Origin: Thermoguttaceae bacterium
Lineage (GTDB): Bacteria > Planctomycetota > Planctomycetia > Pirellulales > Thermoguttaceae
Reading direction: 5' to 3'
DNA length: 64,000 nucleotides
NCBI GenBank assembly: GCA_025060325.1
Contig: JANXBW010000011.1
Coordinates: 62,001 to 126,000 of the forward strand
Positions 46,051-56,318 of this stretch are shown here, one piece after another (position 1 is the stretch's first letter; each line of letters starts with the position of its first letter). The notes under the pieces were generated by a model that saw only the letters and a list, made by a program, of their open reading frames with translations, searched no databases and was not told the origin of the DNA. A program made the position numbers and the translations under genes.

Positions 46051-47424
46051 ATGCCAACCCAAATCGAGTCGGCGAAAGCAGGTGTTATCACCCCGGAGAT
46101 GGAGCAGGTTGCCGAGGGCGAGCATCTCTCCCCGGAACTAGTCCGGCAGGAGGTGGCCCGAGGGCGAATGGTGATACCGGCAAATCGAATTCATCTCCAA
46201 AAGGGACTTCGGCCCATTGGCATTGGCCTAGTTTGTCGGACCAAAATCAACGCCAATCTGGGTAAATCTGCCCTGCAGAGCAGTGTGGAAGAGGAACTCG
46301 AGAAAGTTCGCTGCGCTATCGCTTTGGGCGCGGATACCGTGATGGATCTATCCACGGGAAAAGATCTTCCTTCGCTCCGTCAGCTGATCATCGACAGTGT
46401 CCAGGTCCCTGTGGGCACAGTTCCCATTTACGAGGTGGCGGAAAACCTGGGCGATATTGCGGAAATGACTCCTCAGTACTTCCTGGACGTGGTTGAGCGT
46501 CAGGCGGCCCAGGGCGTGGATTATATGACTATTCACTGTGCGCTTCTTCGTGAACATTTGCCACTGGTGGAACGTCGCACTACCGGCATTGTGAGCCGAG
46601 GCGGCGCCCTTATTGCCCGCTGGATGGCCGTCCACAAGGCTGAGAATCCTTTGTACACGCATTTTGATGAGATCTGCGAGATTTTTCGCGCGTATGATGT
46701 TACGTGGAGCTTGGGGGATGGTCTTCGGCCGGGCTCGCTGGCCGATGCGACGGATGCGGCCCAACTTGCCGAGCTTCGGGTTATGGGCGAGCTGACCCGA
46801 CGTGCCCGTCAACTAGGCTGTCAGGTAATGGTGGAAGGCCCTGGCCATATCCCCCTGGATCAGATCGAGCTAAATGTTAAATTGCAGCAACTGTGGTGCG
46901 ATGAGGCCCCGTTTTACGTCCTTGGGCCGGTGGTTACCGACGTGGCCGCCGGCTATGACCACATCGCAAGTGCAATTGGGGCGGCGCTTGCGGCCTGGTA
47001 TGGAGCTTCCCTGCTCTGCTATGTGACACCGAGGGAACATCTGGGACTTCCAACCCTGGAAGATGTTCGTGCGGGAGTAGTGGCCTTCAAAATTGCGGCC
47101 CACGCTGCCGATGTGGCCAGAGGGCGCCCAGGTGCCCAAGACTGGGACAACCGGATGAGCCGGGCTCGGTTTCGTTTTGATTGGGAGGAACAATTTCGTC
47201 TGGCCATTGATCCGCAGACGGCACGCCGCATGTGGCAGGAGGTCGCCCGACCAGGAACGACGACCTCTGCTCAGTATTGCAGTATGTGTGGCCCCAAGTT
47301 TTGCCCGATGAGGATTTCCCATACAATCCAGGAAGGCTCGTCTGTAGACGAACCGCTGGCAACTTCCGCCGACACTGCAGCCCCAACAACCCCGGCCTCT
47401 TGTCCGCTGCAAGCTGGCAGGTGA
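46051..47424 (+). CDS. thiC: Phosphomethylpyrimidine synthase ThiC
   Basis: The 457-residue protein is a radical-SAM ThiC. It opens [21 protein letters not shown], contains [31 protein letters not shown] and [11 protein letters not shown], and ends with the [4Fe-4S] motif CSMCGPKFC (C410, C413, C418). It converts aminoimidazole ribotide to HMP phosphate for thiamine synthesis. ATG 46051 follows AGGGA and matches the family start; a longer frame from 45922 adds an unconserved extension and is rejected. After the cluster motif there is a Thr/Ala/Pro-rich tail of about 35 residues. No thi neighbour and no THI-box are seen. Confidence 0.94.
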   Translation: MPTQIESAKAGVITPEMEQVAEGEHLSPELVRQEVARGRMVIPANRIHLQKGLRPIGIGLVCRTKINANLGKSALQSSVEEELEKVRCAIALGADTVMDLSTGKDLPSLRQLIIDSVQVPVGTVPIYEVAENLGDIAEMTPQYFLDVVERQAAQGVDYMTIHCALLREHLPLVERRTTGIVSRGGALIARWMAVHKAENPLYTHFDEICEIFRAYDVTWSLGDGLRPGSLADATDAAQLAELRVMGELTRRARQLGCQVMVEGPGHIPLDQIELNVKLQQLWCDEAPFYVLGPVVTDVAAGYDHIASAIGAALAAWYGASLLCYVTPREHLGLPTLEDVRAGVVAFKIAAHAADVARGRPGAQDWDNRMSRARFRFDWEEQFRLAIDPQTARRMWQEVARPGTTTSAQYCSMCGPKFCPMRISHTIQEGSSVDEPLATSADTAAPTTPASCPLQAGR

Positions 47425-48377
47425 TCCGACCCCTCCGAACGGCATTGTCCGGCCGAGCCCAGAGGCTGTTGACAAAAACTCTCTCGGCAAACCCACACGC
47501 AACCCGGGGAACGGTCGCAAACTTCGTATCCCCGGGACAACAAGTCCACACTTCGGGGACCGACCCGCTACACCGGCTCAATTCGATCTAAAGCATGTGG
47601 CCAACTCCCCGCGAGGCTTCCCACATGAGGGGCCCCCTTAGGGCAAAGGGCGGTATCAACCGAACACCGGCGCTCTCTCCAGGACGGACAGGCTGCGCGC
47701 GAGCCGATTGTTTTTTCCTATTTGATATGCGACCTAAGCCCTCACGCTGCGTCTTGGGCCAGTCTGAAAATCCAGGAAGCGGAAAAGTTGTGGGCAAAAT
47801 CCTCGTGTTAAAGTTTCCGGAAGCGAAAAAACTTCGCCAAGAGACCTCCAAATATAAACGGGCCTCCGAAAACCGACTAATGTCAAACCGCCCCCCAGCG
47901 GTACCCACCCAAGTTATATGCCCTAGCTTTTCGCGTCTGCTTCGAGTGAGATCCAGGGTCACCTTTATCTGGGCTTTGTAGTTGTTCAACCCGAAGTTTT
48001 GCCTGGAAATTTCAGCGTGGAACTCGCGCCAATCCCTCTTTTAGCCCCGATCCCAGTTTTGCCGCGCCATAAAGCCCATCAAGCGGCGGGAACCAAGGCA
48101 AGGTCCGGTAGGTCCTCGGCTGGGATATACCCCCCACCGTCGTTGAAAGTCATGCCGTTTGCCTTTGGGAACGGCCTGTGCTGAGCCTATCTCGCCGCCT
48201 GCCTTGAGGAGCCTTTTAAACCAGCCGCTTGATTCTCGCGTGCCAGGGCGTTAAATTGGGGTTCAGTTGGTGAGCGCGGTCTACGCTTCTACTGGGTTTG
48301 CTTCTTCGCGCGCGCTATTCGGGTGTCTCTTGGTGTAGTTCTGGTTCGGTGTTCTTGTGATTGGGGGAGGTTCAGCC
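47425..48377. other. Long intergenic region thiC-DUF1559
   Basis: About 950 bases without a plausible gene. CATGTGG (47594-47600) and CCACATG (47621-47627) form a 7-bp inverted repeat 170 bases after thiC. The 80 bases before 48378 are T-rich, probably the leader of the prepilin-like gene. Confidence 0.4.
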
Positions 48378-49376
48378 ATGAAGTCTAGGGTCCGAGGCTT
48401 CACCCTGGTCGAACTTTTGGTCGTTATTGCAATCATCGGGATCTTAATTGCTTTGCTTCTCCCTGCAGTGCAAGCTGCCCGAGAAGCTGCGAGACGGTCT
48501 CAGTGCACAAATAACCTACGTCAGCTTGCTCTAGCTTGTCACAACTACCTCGATAGGTCGAAGTGTTTTCCGCTTAATTACGGGGTGGGCAGCAACATGT
48601 GGTCGACGCCACCCGGCACGGATTATCGCGCCACAAGCTGGATGACCCAGATCCTGCCTTTCATCGAGCAACAACCTTTATACAACATGATCGATTTCTC
48701 GTATGACGTGACCCTCGATCCGCGAAGTCCGAACTACACTCAGCCGACTGCTCCCAGCAATCCGTACGTTGCTCAGCGAGTTATAAGCACTTTCATTTGC
48801 CCGAGTGATGGCGAAAACCAAGGCGGTGTGATGGGCAGCCGGGCTAATCGAAGCGGCAACTGGGCCGTCAATAACTACAAGGGCGTGTTGGGGGCCAATT
48901 GGCAGTGGGGTAACTTCCAAGTGGTGCCTCCCTCGCCCTTGGCAAATACCGAATGGGGAGCCAGCGGCCACGGTTTGGATTATCCCAACGGTCTTTTCTG
49001 CCGCTGCGCCGGTCGGGTAGTGATAAGGACCGCTGCGAGTGTCACAGATGGCTTCAGCAACACGCTAATGCTGGGCGAGGCGGTGCCGCGTTGGTGCACG
49101 CACACATGGTGGTTCCACTTCAACGGCGTCACCGCTACCTGTGCTATACCGTTGAATGCCCCCGCGCAATGTCAGAATACCGGCAACCGGAAGGCAGACC
49201 TGGACGCTTGCTGGGGTGATTGGCCGAATAACTACTCGTTTATGAGCCGGCACCCCGGTGGGGCGAATTTTGCCCTTGTGGACGCGAGCGTGCGCTTCGT
49301 GTCCGACACGATCGACCTCACTTTGTATCGCCAGCTGGCAACCATCGCGGGTGGCGAAAGTGTCACAATCCCCTAG
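48378..49376 (+). CDS. DUF1559 prepilin-like protein (module 1)
   Basis: The 332-residue protein has a type IV prepilin-like N-terminus ([20 protein letters not shown]) with the Glu after the cleavage Gly, followed by [17 protein letters not shown], the hallmark of planctomycete DUF1559 proteins. The C-terminal H-X9-DG-type segment is present as HPGGANFALVDASVRF, with DA where most have DG. Such proteins are numerous in planctomycetes, are exported through type II/IV-pilus-like systems and have no assigned role. ATG 48378 follows GGGGGAGG. It is followed by a small lipoprotein gene 145 bases later; the same pair occurs again near 60-61 kb on the other strand. Confidence 0.92.
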   Translation: MKSRVRGFTLVELLVVIAIIGILIALLLPAVQAAREAARRSQCTNNLRQLALACHNYLDRSKCFPLNYGVGSNMWSTPPGTDYRATSWMTQILPFIEQQPLYNMIDFSYDVTLDPRSPNYTQPTAPSNPYVAQRVISTFICPSDGENQGGVMGSRANRSGNWAVNNYKGVLGANWQWGNFQVVPPSPLANTEWGASGHGLDYPNGLFCRCAGRVVIRTAASVTDGFSNTLMLGEAVPRWCTHTWWFHFNGVTATCAIPLNAPAQCQNTGNRKADLDACWGDWPNNYSFMSRHPGGANFALVDASVRFVSDTIDLTLYRQLATIAGGESVTIP

Positions 49377-49521
49377 ACCGGGCCAATCTCGGGTGTTAGG
49401 CGGGCGGCTCGCGCCTGATGGTTGTTTGCCGCAAGGGAAAGCCGGTCTGTGGTGGAACGAGGTCGGTTCGCCTTCCGTTTGGTAATCCAGCGAGGTCTAA
49501 TCAATGTTGGGAGGGGAGGTT

Positions 49522-49917
49522 ATGCGCGCTTTTTTAGTCGCAGCTCTTGCCGCGGGTGTGGGACTTCTGAGTGGATGCGGTGGGCCGAGAGCGGTCCCGG
49601 TGTCTGGATCCGTGACCTACCGCGGCACTGGGGTAGCAGACGTTAACGTTGTGTTTTATGGGCCAAACAATGTCATCGGCCGGGCTTCCACGGACGCCCA
49701 GGGCAATTTCGCATCAGTAACATGGCAACGGCCTGGGGACGGCTTGCCGCCTGGCACGTACAAAGTTACCGTGGTTCCTAAGTCGGAGACCAAGGAGGAA
49801 TACGGCCCGCCGCCGCCACCGCCGTTCCCAAAAAAGTACGTCAGCCTTGAGACGACCGATTTATCGGTAACGATCGCTCCGCCAGCTTCTAAGGTCCAGT
49901 TGGAGCTGAAAGATTGA
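49522..49917 (+). CDS. Small lipoprotein with transthyretin/Cna-like domain (module 1)
   Basis: The 131-residue protein has a lipobox LLSGC (Cys19) and one beta-sandwich domain of the carboxypeptidase-regulatory or transthyretin-like kind (VPVSGSVTYRGTGVADVNVVF, TDAQGNFASV, LPPGTYKVTVVP). A Pro stretch (PPPPPPFP) precedes the final strands. ATG 49522 follows GGGGAGG. Such lipoproteins regularly follow DUF1559 genes in planctomycetes. It is probably an outer-envelope partner of the prepilin-like protein. The binding target is unknown. Confidence 0.85.
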   Translation: MRAFLVAALAAGVGLLSGCGGPRAVPVSGSVTYRGTGVADVNVVFYGPNNVIGRASTDAQGNFASVTWQRPGDGLPPGTYKVTVVPKSETKEEYGPPPPPPFPKKYVSLETTDLSVTIAPPASKVQLELKD

Positions 49918-50537
49918 TGGGAGCGCAGAATTCGCCTTGCCCAGCAGGGTTTACCTGCCCCCGGTTTTGGCTGGGGAGCGAGCCCGGGATGGGCTAACGA
50001 CCTCCAATGGAAGGGCCATTCGCGGCAAAGGCGGAGCGATGCGGTTTCAAGCGCATGAAAGGCGCCGGTGAATCGGAGTCGGCGAAGGCAAAGTCCGGCT
50101 GGGCGGCAGAAGGACCGGTGTTTTTTAGGCGAAAATGCGCTTTTAAGCAGGATGGCAGCAGGGCTGGGTTGGCAAGAAAAACTCGGAGTTGGAGACGACT
50201 CTGCCGGCAGGAGTTGGAAATGCCGGGACAGTTGCTTAATTTGTCAGAGGTTGTCTTCGACTCCTTCAAGCTTGAGGGGACGCCAGCAGACCTGCAGAAG
50301 TGGTAAACCTTCTCGCAGTACTGACTAAGGTACGTTGCGGCTTCCCGCCGCTTCGCACAGGGTGATTCCCCGGCCTAGAGCACGTGAACCGCGCTTGTTC
50401 GGCCCGGTCGGCTTATCCCTCTAGATGCTCACCGAGTGCCCTAAGGGCTCAGCGCGAAAACCACTTGTACGTGCCAGCCCAGAAAAGGACTCCCTGCCAA
50501 TGCGTCCCTTCAAGATGGCTCTGTTGTCCCAGGCCGG
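49918..50537. other. Intergenic region between convergent module 1 and trxA
   Basis: 620 bases with no convincing gene, RNA or classical terminator. A 99-codon frame at 50007-50306 lacks a family and a good ribosome-binding site. Confidence 0.35.
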
Positions 50538-50870
50538 CTAGGCAGTGTTCTTTGCCCTGTCGAGGGCTTGTTGAAGGCGTTCTTTTGACTGGACACCGAT
50601 GAAGCTTTCCACGACCTGGCCGTTTTTGAAAATAAGAATCGTGGGAATGCTCATGATGTTATACTGTGCGGCCAGGCGTTGATTGACATCGACGTTAACC
50701 TTGCCGATTTTGACCCCCGAGGGATTCTCTCGAGCCAGCTGCTCAATCACGGGAGCGATCATTCGGCACGGGCCACACCAAGGAGCCCAAAAGTCCACAA
50801 GGACCGGTTCCGCCGACTGAAGCACCTCCGCCTGAAAATTTGCTTCCGTAAATTCCAACACTTGTGCCAT
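50538..50870 (-). CDS. trxA: Thioredoxin
   Basis: The 110-residue protein is a normal-length thioredoxin with the active site WCGPC (Cys32, Cys35) in DFWAPWCGPCRM, the buried Asp26 (LVDFW) and cis-Pro in SIPTILIFKNG. It reduces cytoplasmic protein disulfides with NADPH through thioredoxin reductase. The start is CAT at 50868-50870. It is alone between the DUF1559 module and the kinase. A second, exported thioredoxin-fold protein lies at 27.6-29.1 kb. Confidence 0.96.
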   Translation of the reverse strand: MAQVLEFTEANFQAEVLQSAEPVLVDFWAPWCGPCRMIAPVIEQLARENPSGVKIGKVNVDVNQRLAAQYNIMSIPTILIFKNGQVVESFIGVQSKERLQQALDRAKNTA

Positions 50871-51239
50871 GCCAGTTTTCGCTCCTATTTTTGCTTGTTC
50901 GTCCGCAAATGTGTTTGTTTTCCCTTTTGGCCCTTAACCCCGATAAAAGAGCCGCCTAATTCGCGCGGCCATTGATCCCAAAGAGACCAGCCCCACGCGC
51001 AGAATAGCTGAGTCACGCCGGGATACTCCGGCAATGCGGTACCATTTTACGAGCGAAGAAAACCGGGTCTACCCCCGGGTAAGATGTTTTAACTTGGACT
51101 TGCTTGACCCCCCACCAGTCGAGACTACCCCGAACAGTGTCTTCCAATACCGCGAAGGTCCGCTCTATCTACCAAGCTGAATCTATGGGGTTTGGCTGCC
51201 GGCTACTGCGATAGATCTGATTGGGCTAGCCGGCCCTGC
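50871..51239. other. Intergenic region trxA-kinase
   Basis: 369 bases upstream of trxA (minus) and downstream of the kinase (minus). No gene, terminator or promoter was fixed. Confidence 0.35.
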
Positions 51240-52721
51240 TTAATCCTCACGTTGCAGCAGTTCAGCCACCAGGCCACGAAGTTTACCCAACGTAATTGGC
51301 AGTGTTTGAACGATCCGCTTGGGCCCGGTCTTAACCTCATCTAGCAGATAGGTTTGAGTTTCGTCCACCAAAAGGATAGCGGGTCGGTCGGCAGCTCCTT
51401 CGATTTCCTCTAAACGATTGAAGGCAGCCACCGCCGGCTGACCGATATCCTGCGCGTTAATGATCACGCACTGAGCCACTTGGGGTTCGTAAGCTAGGCG
51501 CTCAAGCGCCCGTTCCGGGTCGCTAATAATCAAAACGCGGTAGCCGGCCCGCTTGAGGCCCTCGCGGAAAATATCCTGCATTTTGATATTGGCCTCAACC
51601 ACCATGATTCCCACCTGCTTAGCGGTTGTTGTTTCGGCACTCGGGGCATGCTCGGCAGCGGTTTGCTCTTCGATGCGGGCGGCCAGCTGACGTTCTTCCA
51701 CCGCTTCCCCGGAAAGTTCGCGGTGAGCAAGCCCCAGGTCGAAAAGCATTTCGCTTGGCGTCTGGTAGCGGCGGTCGGGGTTAACTTGCATCGCTTTATT
51801 GACAACAATCGCCACGCACCGGGGAATTGTCTTGTCAACATCCTGGATGGGCAGCACCTCAATAAAGCGACGCTTCCCGAGGCGCTGGTTGCGATCGCGA
51901 GGCTCAGAAAGAGGCCAGCGACCGATCAGCATGTTGTAATAAATGCATCCCAGGAAGTAAATGTCGCTTCGCGGATCGCCTTTTTGTCCGCCGCCGGCCA
52001 TCTCCAGTGCCAAGTAGTCCAGTGCCCGCATATTGAGCGTTCGGTCGGGGCTTTCCTCTTCCTCCATAGCCGCCAGACCAAAGTCTACAAGCTTGGCTTG
52101 CCCTTTGGCGGATACCAGGACGTTGGTCATCTTCAGGTCACGATGGGCCACCCCGCGTTCAAAGGCATACCGCAGTCCCTGCGTCATGTCGATCATAAGC
52201 TTTGTCGCTTGCAGCGGATCGAGCTTCTTCCGGATTTTGACAAAGTCGCGAAGTGTATTGCCCTCCACAAATTCCATGACCAGAAAATGTGTGCCGGCGA
52301 TGGATTGAACTTCGTAAACAGGGACGATGTTCGGATGCTGGAGCGTCTTACCGATTTCCCCCTCGCGGAGGAAACGGGAGACCATCTTCTCGTTATCGCT
52401 AAAACGTTGCCGAAGAACCTTAACTGCCACCACCTGGCCGGTTTCTCGATGGACGGCACGGAAGACCCGAGCGAAGGTGCCCGCTCCCACCATATAAAGC
52501 ACTTTGTAGTCGCCGTAGAAAAAGCCGGTCCGCTTTCCCTTTAAAAGGAGGTCCACCTGATAGTTAGTCAACAGCCCCCGGCGGATAAGATGCTGTACCA
52601 ACGCATCGAGGCTCACGGCATGACTGCCAAAATGTGCCCAAATTTCCTGCAGCTGCCGTTCGCTTAAAAGACCCATGTCGAAAGCGGCATCGGCAAGTTC
52701 CGAGGCGGTTAAACCCGGCAT
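51240..52721 (-). CDS. Ser/Thr protein kinase with degenerate receiver-like C-terminus
   Basis: The 493-residue soluble protein has a helical N-terminal segment (1-65), a Hanks-type kinase domain and a C-terminal receiver-like domain (about 370-490). Kinase motifs are the Gly loop VGAGTFARV, Lys101 (AVKVL), HRDLKMTN (193-200) and DFG (213-215). The APE motif reads ALE (LDYLALEM), with Pro lost. The receiver-like part (GIMVVEANIKMQDIFREGLKRAGYRVLIIS) lacks the usual acidic pair and has Asn (IINAQD) where the phosphorylated Asp is expected, so it is probably not phosphorylated there. The ATG at 52721 has AAGGAG upstream. A kinase joined to a pseudo-receiver suggests a signalling adaptor. No transmembrane segment. 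Confidence 0.87.
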   Translation of the reverse strand: MPGLTASELADAAFDMGLLSERQLQEIWAHFGSHAVSLDALVQHLIRRGLLTNYQVDLLLKGKRTGFFYGDYKVLYMVGAGTFARVFRAVHRETGQVVAVKVLRQRFSDNEKMVSRFLREGEIGKTLQHPNIVPVYEVQSIAGTHFLVMEFVEGNTLRDFVKIRKKLDPLQATKLMIDMTQGLRYAFERGVAHRDLKMTNVLVSAKGQAKLVDFGLAAMEEEESPDRTLNMRALDYLALEMAGGGQKGDPRSDIYFLGCIYYNMLIGRWPLSEPRDRNQRLGKRRFIEVLPIQDVDKTIPRCVAIVVNKAMQVNPDRRYQTPSEMLFDLGLAHRELSGEAVEERQLAARIEEQTAAEHAPSAETTTAKQVGIMVVEANIKMQDIFREGLKRAGYRVLIISDPERALERLAYEPQVAQCVIINAQDIGQPAVAAFNRLEEIEGAADRPAILLVDETQTYLLDEVKTGPKRIVQTLPITLGKLRGLVAELLQRED

Positions 52722-52985
52722 AGAACCCACTCCTTACGGAGAACAGGAGCTTTGGGTGATTCCAGTTTCGGACAGAGGAACCTGCAAAATTTTAGAAAGG
52801 CCCTTTGCGCCACGTTACGGCGACGGCCAACGCGCAATTTTCTTTTCACTAGTCAGAAGGCGAGGTCTTTTCGGCTTGCCCCATGCCAGAGAATGTGCGC
52901 GGGCAAACTCCCAACACCCACCCCCCGGGAATCCTTATGATTCTCCCTCCATCGGTAACTCAATTTGATGACCAGTTCCATCATC

Positions 52986-54242
52986 CTAATTGGGGGGATG
53001 ACCCTGGGCAACCGAGGGCTGCGAGTCGGGATGGGGACCCGGGGTGCTGGAGGGGGCTTCGAGTGAACCGCTTGCAAGATTCCGCCCAGAATGAGCCTGA
53101 TGGGTCGTCCGCTTGCAACGTCGGACTCGAGTCGGCAGCGGCTTAGGTCGGAAAGGTTTCTGCAAGGCGGCAACGCAAATTTCCTGCCGATTAAACTGAA
53201 GCTGCCGGGCTTGCACCCTGTTGAAACCCCAACTGCGGATTCGGTCCAGGTACTGGTCGATGTGCTCAGCCTGGCCCCAGTCGAGGAGCTTAAGCATCAA
53301 GATCATCCCGCGGATGCTCACGTGTTGGTTAAGGACGATTGATTCTACCACCTGCAGGGTGTAATTCGGTGCCACATTCATGTCGGCGCTTAGCCAACGG
53401 ATCTTTCGCAACAGCCGCCGAGGGACCCGACTAATCCGTTTGCGAATGTGGGTGAAATTAGGGTGTGCCAAGATTCGCGGGTCCACTTCCGCGGGGTCAA
53501 CCCCGACGACGATCTGACCCGTTTCGAGGAGGGCTTGGGCCGACCCGCCGGGGGCGCATCCGATCTCGAGCCAGCGTCCCCCCGGCCGGAGGGGGAACTC
53601 GGACCAAAGGAGGGCTTGTTTCATTTTGAGGTAGGCCCGGGACACGGCCTCCGGAGGAAGCTTAAGAGGCATGAGTCCCCCCGGATATCGGGACGGGACG
53701 TCAGATGCCACATGCACCCCAAGAAACCACTCCCCTTCGCGGACAATTACACAGTCCAATACCCAGTCGCCACGGCGGGCAGGGACGGTTGGGTCGTCGG
53801 CCCCTTGTGCCAGCTGATTTGCTCGAGGGCACCGCGAAAGGAAAAGGGCATGGACGCTTGCTGCTTCCGGTGTTAACTGGGGTTCGAAGTCGTAATCACC
53901 CGCAGGGAGAGGGTCGGTGGGCCACACGTGTACCCAGCGGATTGGGTACGCGGCGACCTTCTCCCAAGCTTCTGCCACTTTGGTCTCGGGCGTCTCCCCA
54001 GTTAGCTTGCCCAAGGAAAAAGCCCAGGCGCGAGCGAAGGTGCTTTCGAGCCGAAAATGCGGTGTCAAAAGGGCCCCAGTGACCTTGAAAGTAACGAACC
54101 CCGGTCGGCCGTAGGCTGGGTGAAGGCTTGGGTACCGCTTGAGGACCTCGCGCCTAAGGGCAAGCTCGGCCCCGCGTTGACAAGTGGCCAGCAAAAAGCC
54201 GAAGAGGGGCTCTTCCATTAGCGAGCTACTCGGGACAGGCAT
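52986..54242 (-). CDS. RlmM-like ribose 2'-O-methyltransferase (THUMP plus FtsJ fold)
   Basis: The 418-residue protein has an N-terminal THUMP-like region (15-160) and a Rossmann methyltransferase domain with SAM loop EIGCAPGG (226-233). The K-D-K-E tetrad of RrmJ/RlmM enzymes is visible as Lys206 (SRAYLKMKQAL), Asp287 (ADMNVAP), Lys318 (LMLKLLDW) and Glu354 (NRQEICVA). It probably methylates a ribose of 23S rRNA, as RlmM does at C2498, but another RNA is possible. A basic, Pro/Ser-rich tail of about 50 residues follows. Start ATG at 54240-54242; ATG 54218 is an alternative. The kinase gene downstream lies on the same strand after 264 bases. Confidence 0.82.
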   Translation of the reverse strand: MPVPSSSLMEEPLFGFLLATCQRGAELALRREVLKRYPSLHPAYGRPGFVTFKVTGALLTPHFRLESTFARAWAFSLGKLTGETPETKVAEAWEKVAAYPIRWVHVWPTDPLPAGDYDFEPQLTPEAASVHALFLSRCPRANQLAQGADDPTVPARRGDWVLDCVIVREGEWFLGVHVASDVPSRYPGGLMPLKLPPEAVSRAYLKMKQALLWSEFPLRPGGRWLEIGCAPGGSAQALLETGQIVVGVDPAEVDPRILAHPNFTHIRKRISRVPRRLLRKIRWLSADMNVAPNYTLQVVESIVLNQHVSIRGMILMLKLLDWGQAEHIDQYLDRIRSWGFNRVQARQLQFNRQEICVAALQKPFRPKPLPTRVRRCKRTTHQAHSGRNLASGSLEAPSSTPGPHPDSQPSVAQGHPPN

Positions 54243-54368
54243 TTGCCCGGAAAAACTAACCTGAGGGCGCGAACGGGAAGGATCGGCTTCACCAGCCCAA
54301 TGACCGCCCCACCCATTGGCATCTAGCTAATCCAAAACTTCTTGTCCTTCTCTGTGGGATTAATTGGG

Positions 54369-55916
54369 CTATTTGAGCCGCTCCAAAATGAACTCCCCCA
54401 CTCGGAGGGCATTGGCCATCGCGGTTAGCGATGGATTAACCGCGCCCGAGCTGGGGAAGAAACTCGTGTCGGCCACATAAAGATTATCCAGTTCGTGAGC
54501 CTTGCAGGTGGGATCAAGGACGGAGGCCTTTGGATCGGTACCAAATCGGCAAGTGCCCAGTTGGTGGCCCACCGCGCTAAGCGGTATTCGCTGCACGGCA
54601 AATAGGTTGTAATGGAGCAACCCTTTTTTGGCAGCGATTTCGTTGAGGATAGCTTTCAATTTCCGCTGAAGTTGCCGCATCGCCTCGAGGTTGTTTGGCC
54701 GATAAGTGAGTTTAATTCGACCGTCACGCGTGAGTGTGACGCGATTATTCGGATCAGGCAAATCCTCGGCGAATAGAGCGAACTCTAACGCGTGAGCCGC
54801 CGCCAGTTTAAGCAGAGGCTTTGGAACCCAAGGAGCGCCTTTCCCCCGCAGGACTTGCCAATTGGTCTTGTCCAATAGCTGAATATTGCCCATTGGATAC
54901 TCGAAGCCGGGCATGCCAAAGTAGAAGTCATTGATTCCCAGAGTCTTTTGGAATCGGGAATCATTCCGCCGAATCGAAAAAGCCACTAACACCGCGATGT
55001 TATGGTACATGTAATTCCGCCCGACCTGATCCGAGCCATTGGCCAGACCTTTCGGATGCCTGTCGTTGGCGGACAGAAGGAGGATTCGGGCGGTGTTGGC
55101 TGCCCCCGCGGCCAGCACGACGATATTGCCTTGGAACTCCTCGAGGCGATCTTTATGCCTCGCAATGACCCGAGTAACCTCCCGGCCGGAAGGGCTGGTC
55201 TCGAGCCGAATCACTTCATGTTCGGTAAGCAAAGTGACGTTAGGATATTTCAGGGCAGGGCGAACGCCGATGATCTCTGCGTCGCATTTGGCCTGGACGA
55301 GGCACGGATGGCTGGAACAGATGTCGCAACGGATGCACCGGCTTTCAAGCGGGCGGGCCTCATCGAGCATGATGCCCAGCGGCATGGGAAAAGGCCGCAG
55401 CTTTAACGCCCGCAACTCTTCTTCCAGCTCGGCGATTCGAGGCGCGTGACTTACCGGCGGAAAAAGGTAAGGCCCAGAAGCCGGCGGTTCGGTGGGATCG
55501 ACCCCGCGCTCGCCGTGGACCAAGTACATCTGCTCGGCTTCGGTGTAGTACGGCTCTAGGTCTTCGTAAGAAATCGGCCATGCCGGCGAAACCCCGCCGT
55601 GATGGTGGATAACACCGAAGTCCTCTTTTCGTAAACGAATAAGCGCCACGCCGTAGACCTTCGTCGCCCCGCCGACCCAGTAGTAAATGTCTGGCCGAAA
55701 CGGGCGATCTTTCGCGTCGTACCAGATATCGTGGGAGATGTAGCGACTTTTCAACCACACTTCGTTATGGTCGAAATTTTCTTTCTCCCGCGGCAGAAAA
55801 GGCCCCCTCTCAAGAAGAAGGATCCGCTTGCCACTGGGCGCCAGCTTGCGGGCAAGGGTCCCGCCGCCGGCGCCAGTGCCCACAATGATGACGTCGAATT
55901 GTCGCTCGGCGTTCAT
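54369..55916 (-). CDS. GMC-family FAD oxidoreductase
   Basis: The 515-residue protein begins with the FAD-binding IIVGTGAGGGTLARKLA. It continues with a GMC substrate-binding region and ends with the active-site zone (SAVGHQLGTCRFG, NLYVADTSFFPSSGAVNPSLTAMANA). The GMC family oxidises alcohols or sugars. A Cys-rich segment (SRCIRCDICSSHPCLVQAKC, in the middle of the chain) is typical of bacterial gluconate/sorbose-dehydrogenase-like members and could hold a metal or disulfides. There is no signal peptide; a Tat-exported partner subunit is not adjacent. I chose ATG 55916 over the upstream in-frame TTG at 55925. The substrate is unassigned. Confidence 0.86.
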   Translation of the reverse strand: MNAERQFDVIIVGTGAGGGTLARKLAPSGKRILLLERGPFLPREKENFDHNEVWLKSRYISHDIWYDAKDRPFRPDIYYWVGGATKVYGVALIRLRKEDFGVIHHHGGVSPAWPISYEDLEPYYTEAEQMYLVHGERGVDPTEPPASGPYLFPPVSHAPRIAELEEELRALKLRPFPMPLGIMLDEARPLESRCIRCDICSSHPCLVQAKCDAEIIGVRPALKYPNVTLLTEHEVIRLETSPSGREVTRVIARHKDRLEEFQGNIVVLAAGAANTARILLLSANDRHPKGLANGSDQVGRNYMYHNIAVLVAFSIRRNDSRFQKTLGINDFYFGMPGFEYPMGNIQLLDKTNWQVLRGKGAPWVPKPLLKLAAAHALEFALFAEDLPDPNNRVTLTRDGRIKLTYRPNNLEAMRQLQRKLKAILNEIAAKKGLLHYNLFAVQRIPLSAVGHQLGTCRFGTDPKASVLDPTCKAHELDNLYVADTSFFPSSGAVNPSLTAMANALRVGEFILERLK

Positions 55917-56318
55917 AACGGTCAAAAACCCCGCTGGGGGATATTGTCCCAGTTAGCCTAAAGTCCAAAGAACCTGTAAAGTAGCTTGAGTGCCGGCATT
56001 TTACCGTTTTCGCTTCGGGCCTTGTAAGCAGGAAATAGCGCGGAGTGCTACGCACCGTAACTGGTGCTTGACGGTGCGGCCGAGCCGCCGGCCAATTGGG
56101 CCAAGTCCCGTCTTTCTGCCAGAAGCTCTTGAGGTGTCATAAGCCCCTGCTCTAACTGCTTAGGAGATCTCTGGTGGACTTACCCGGCGAGAGTTCCGTG
56201 GGACAACAACTGCTCTACAGCTTCCCAAGCGTCTGTCCGGGAGCTTAATCTTGCGGATTAGCCGGCGGGAAAGCATCATTTAACTGGCTCGTTAGACACC
56301 CGAATTGGGGGGAGACGC
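55917..56318. other. Divergent intergenic region GMC-transporter
   Basis: 402 bases holding the promoters of the divergent GMC (minus) and transporter (plus) genes. No -35/-10 pair was fixed and no gene is seen. Confidence 0.35.
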
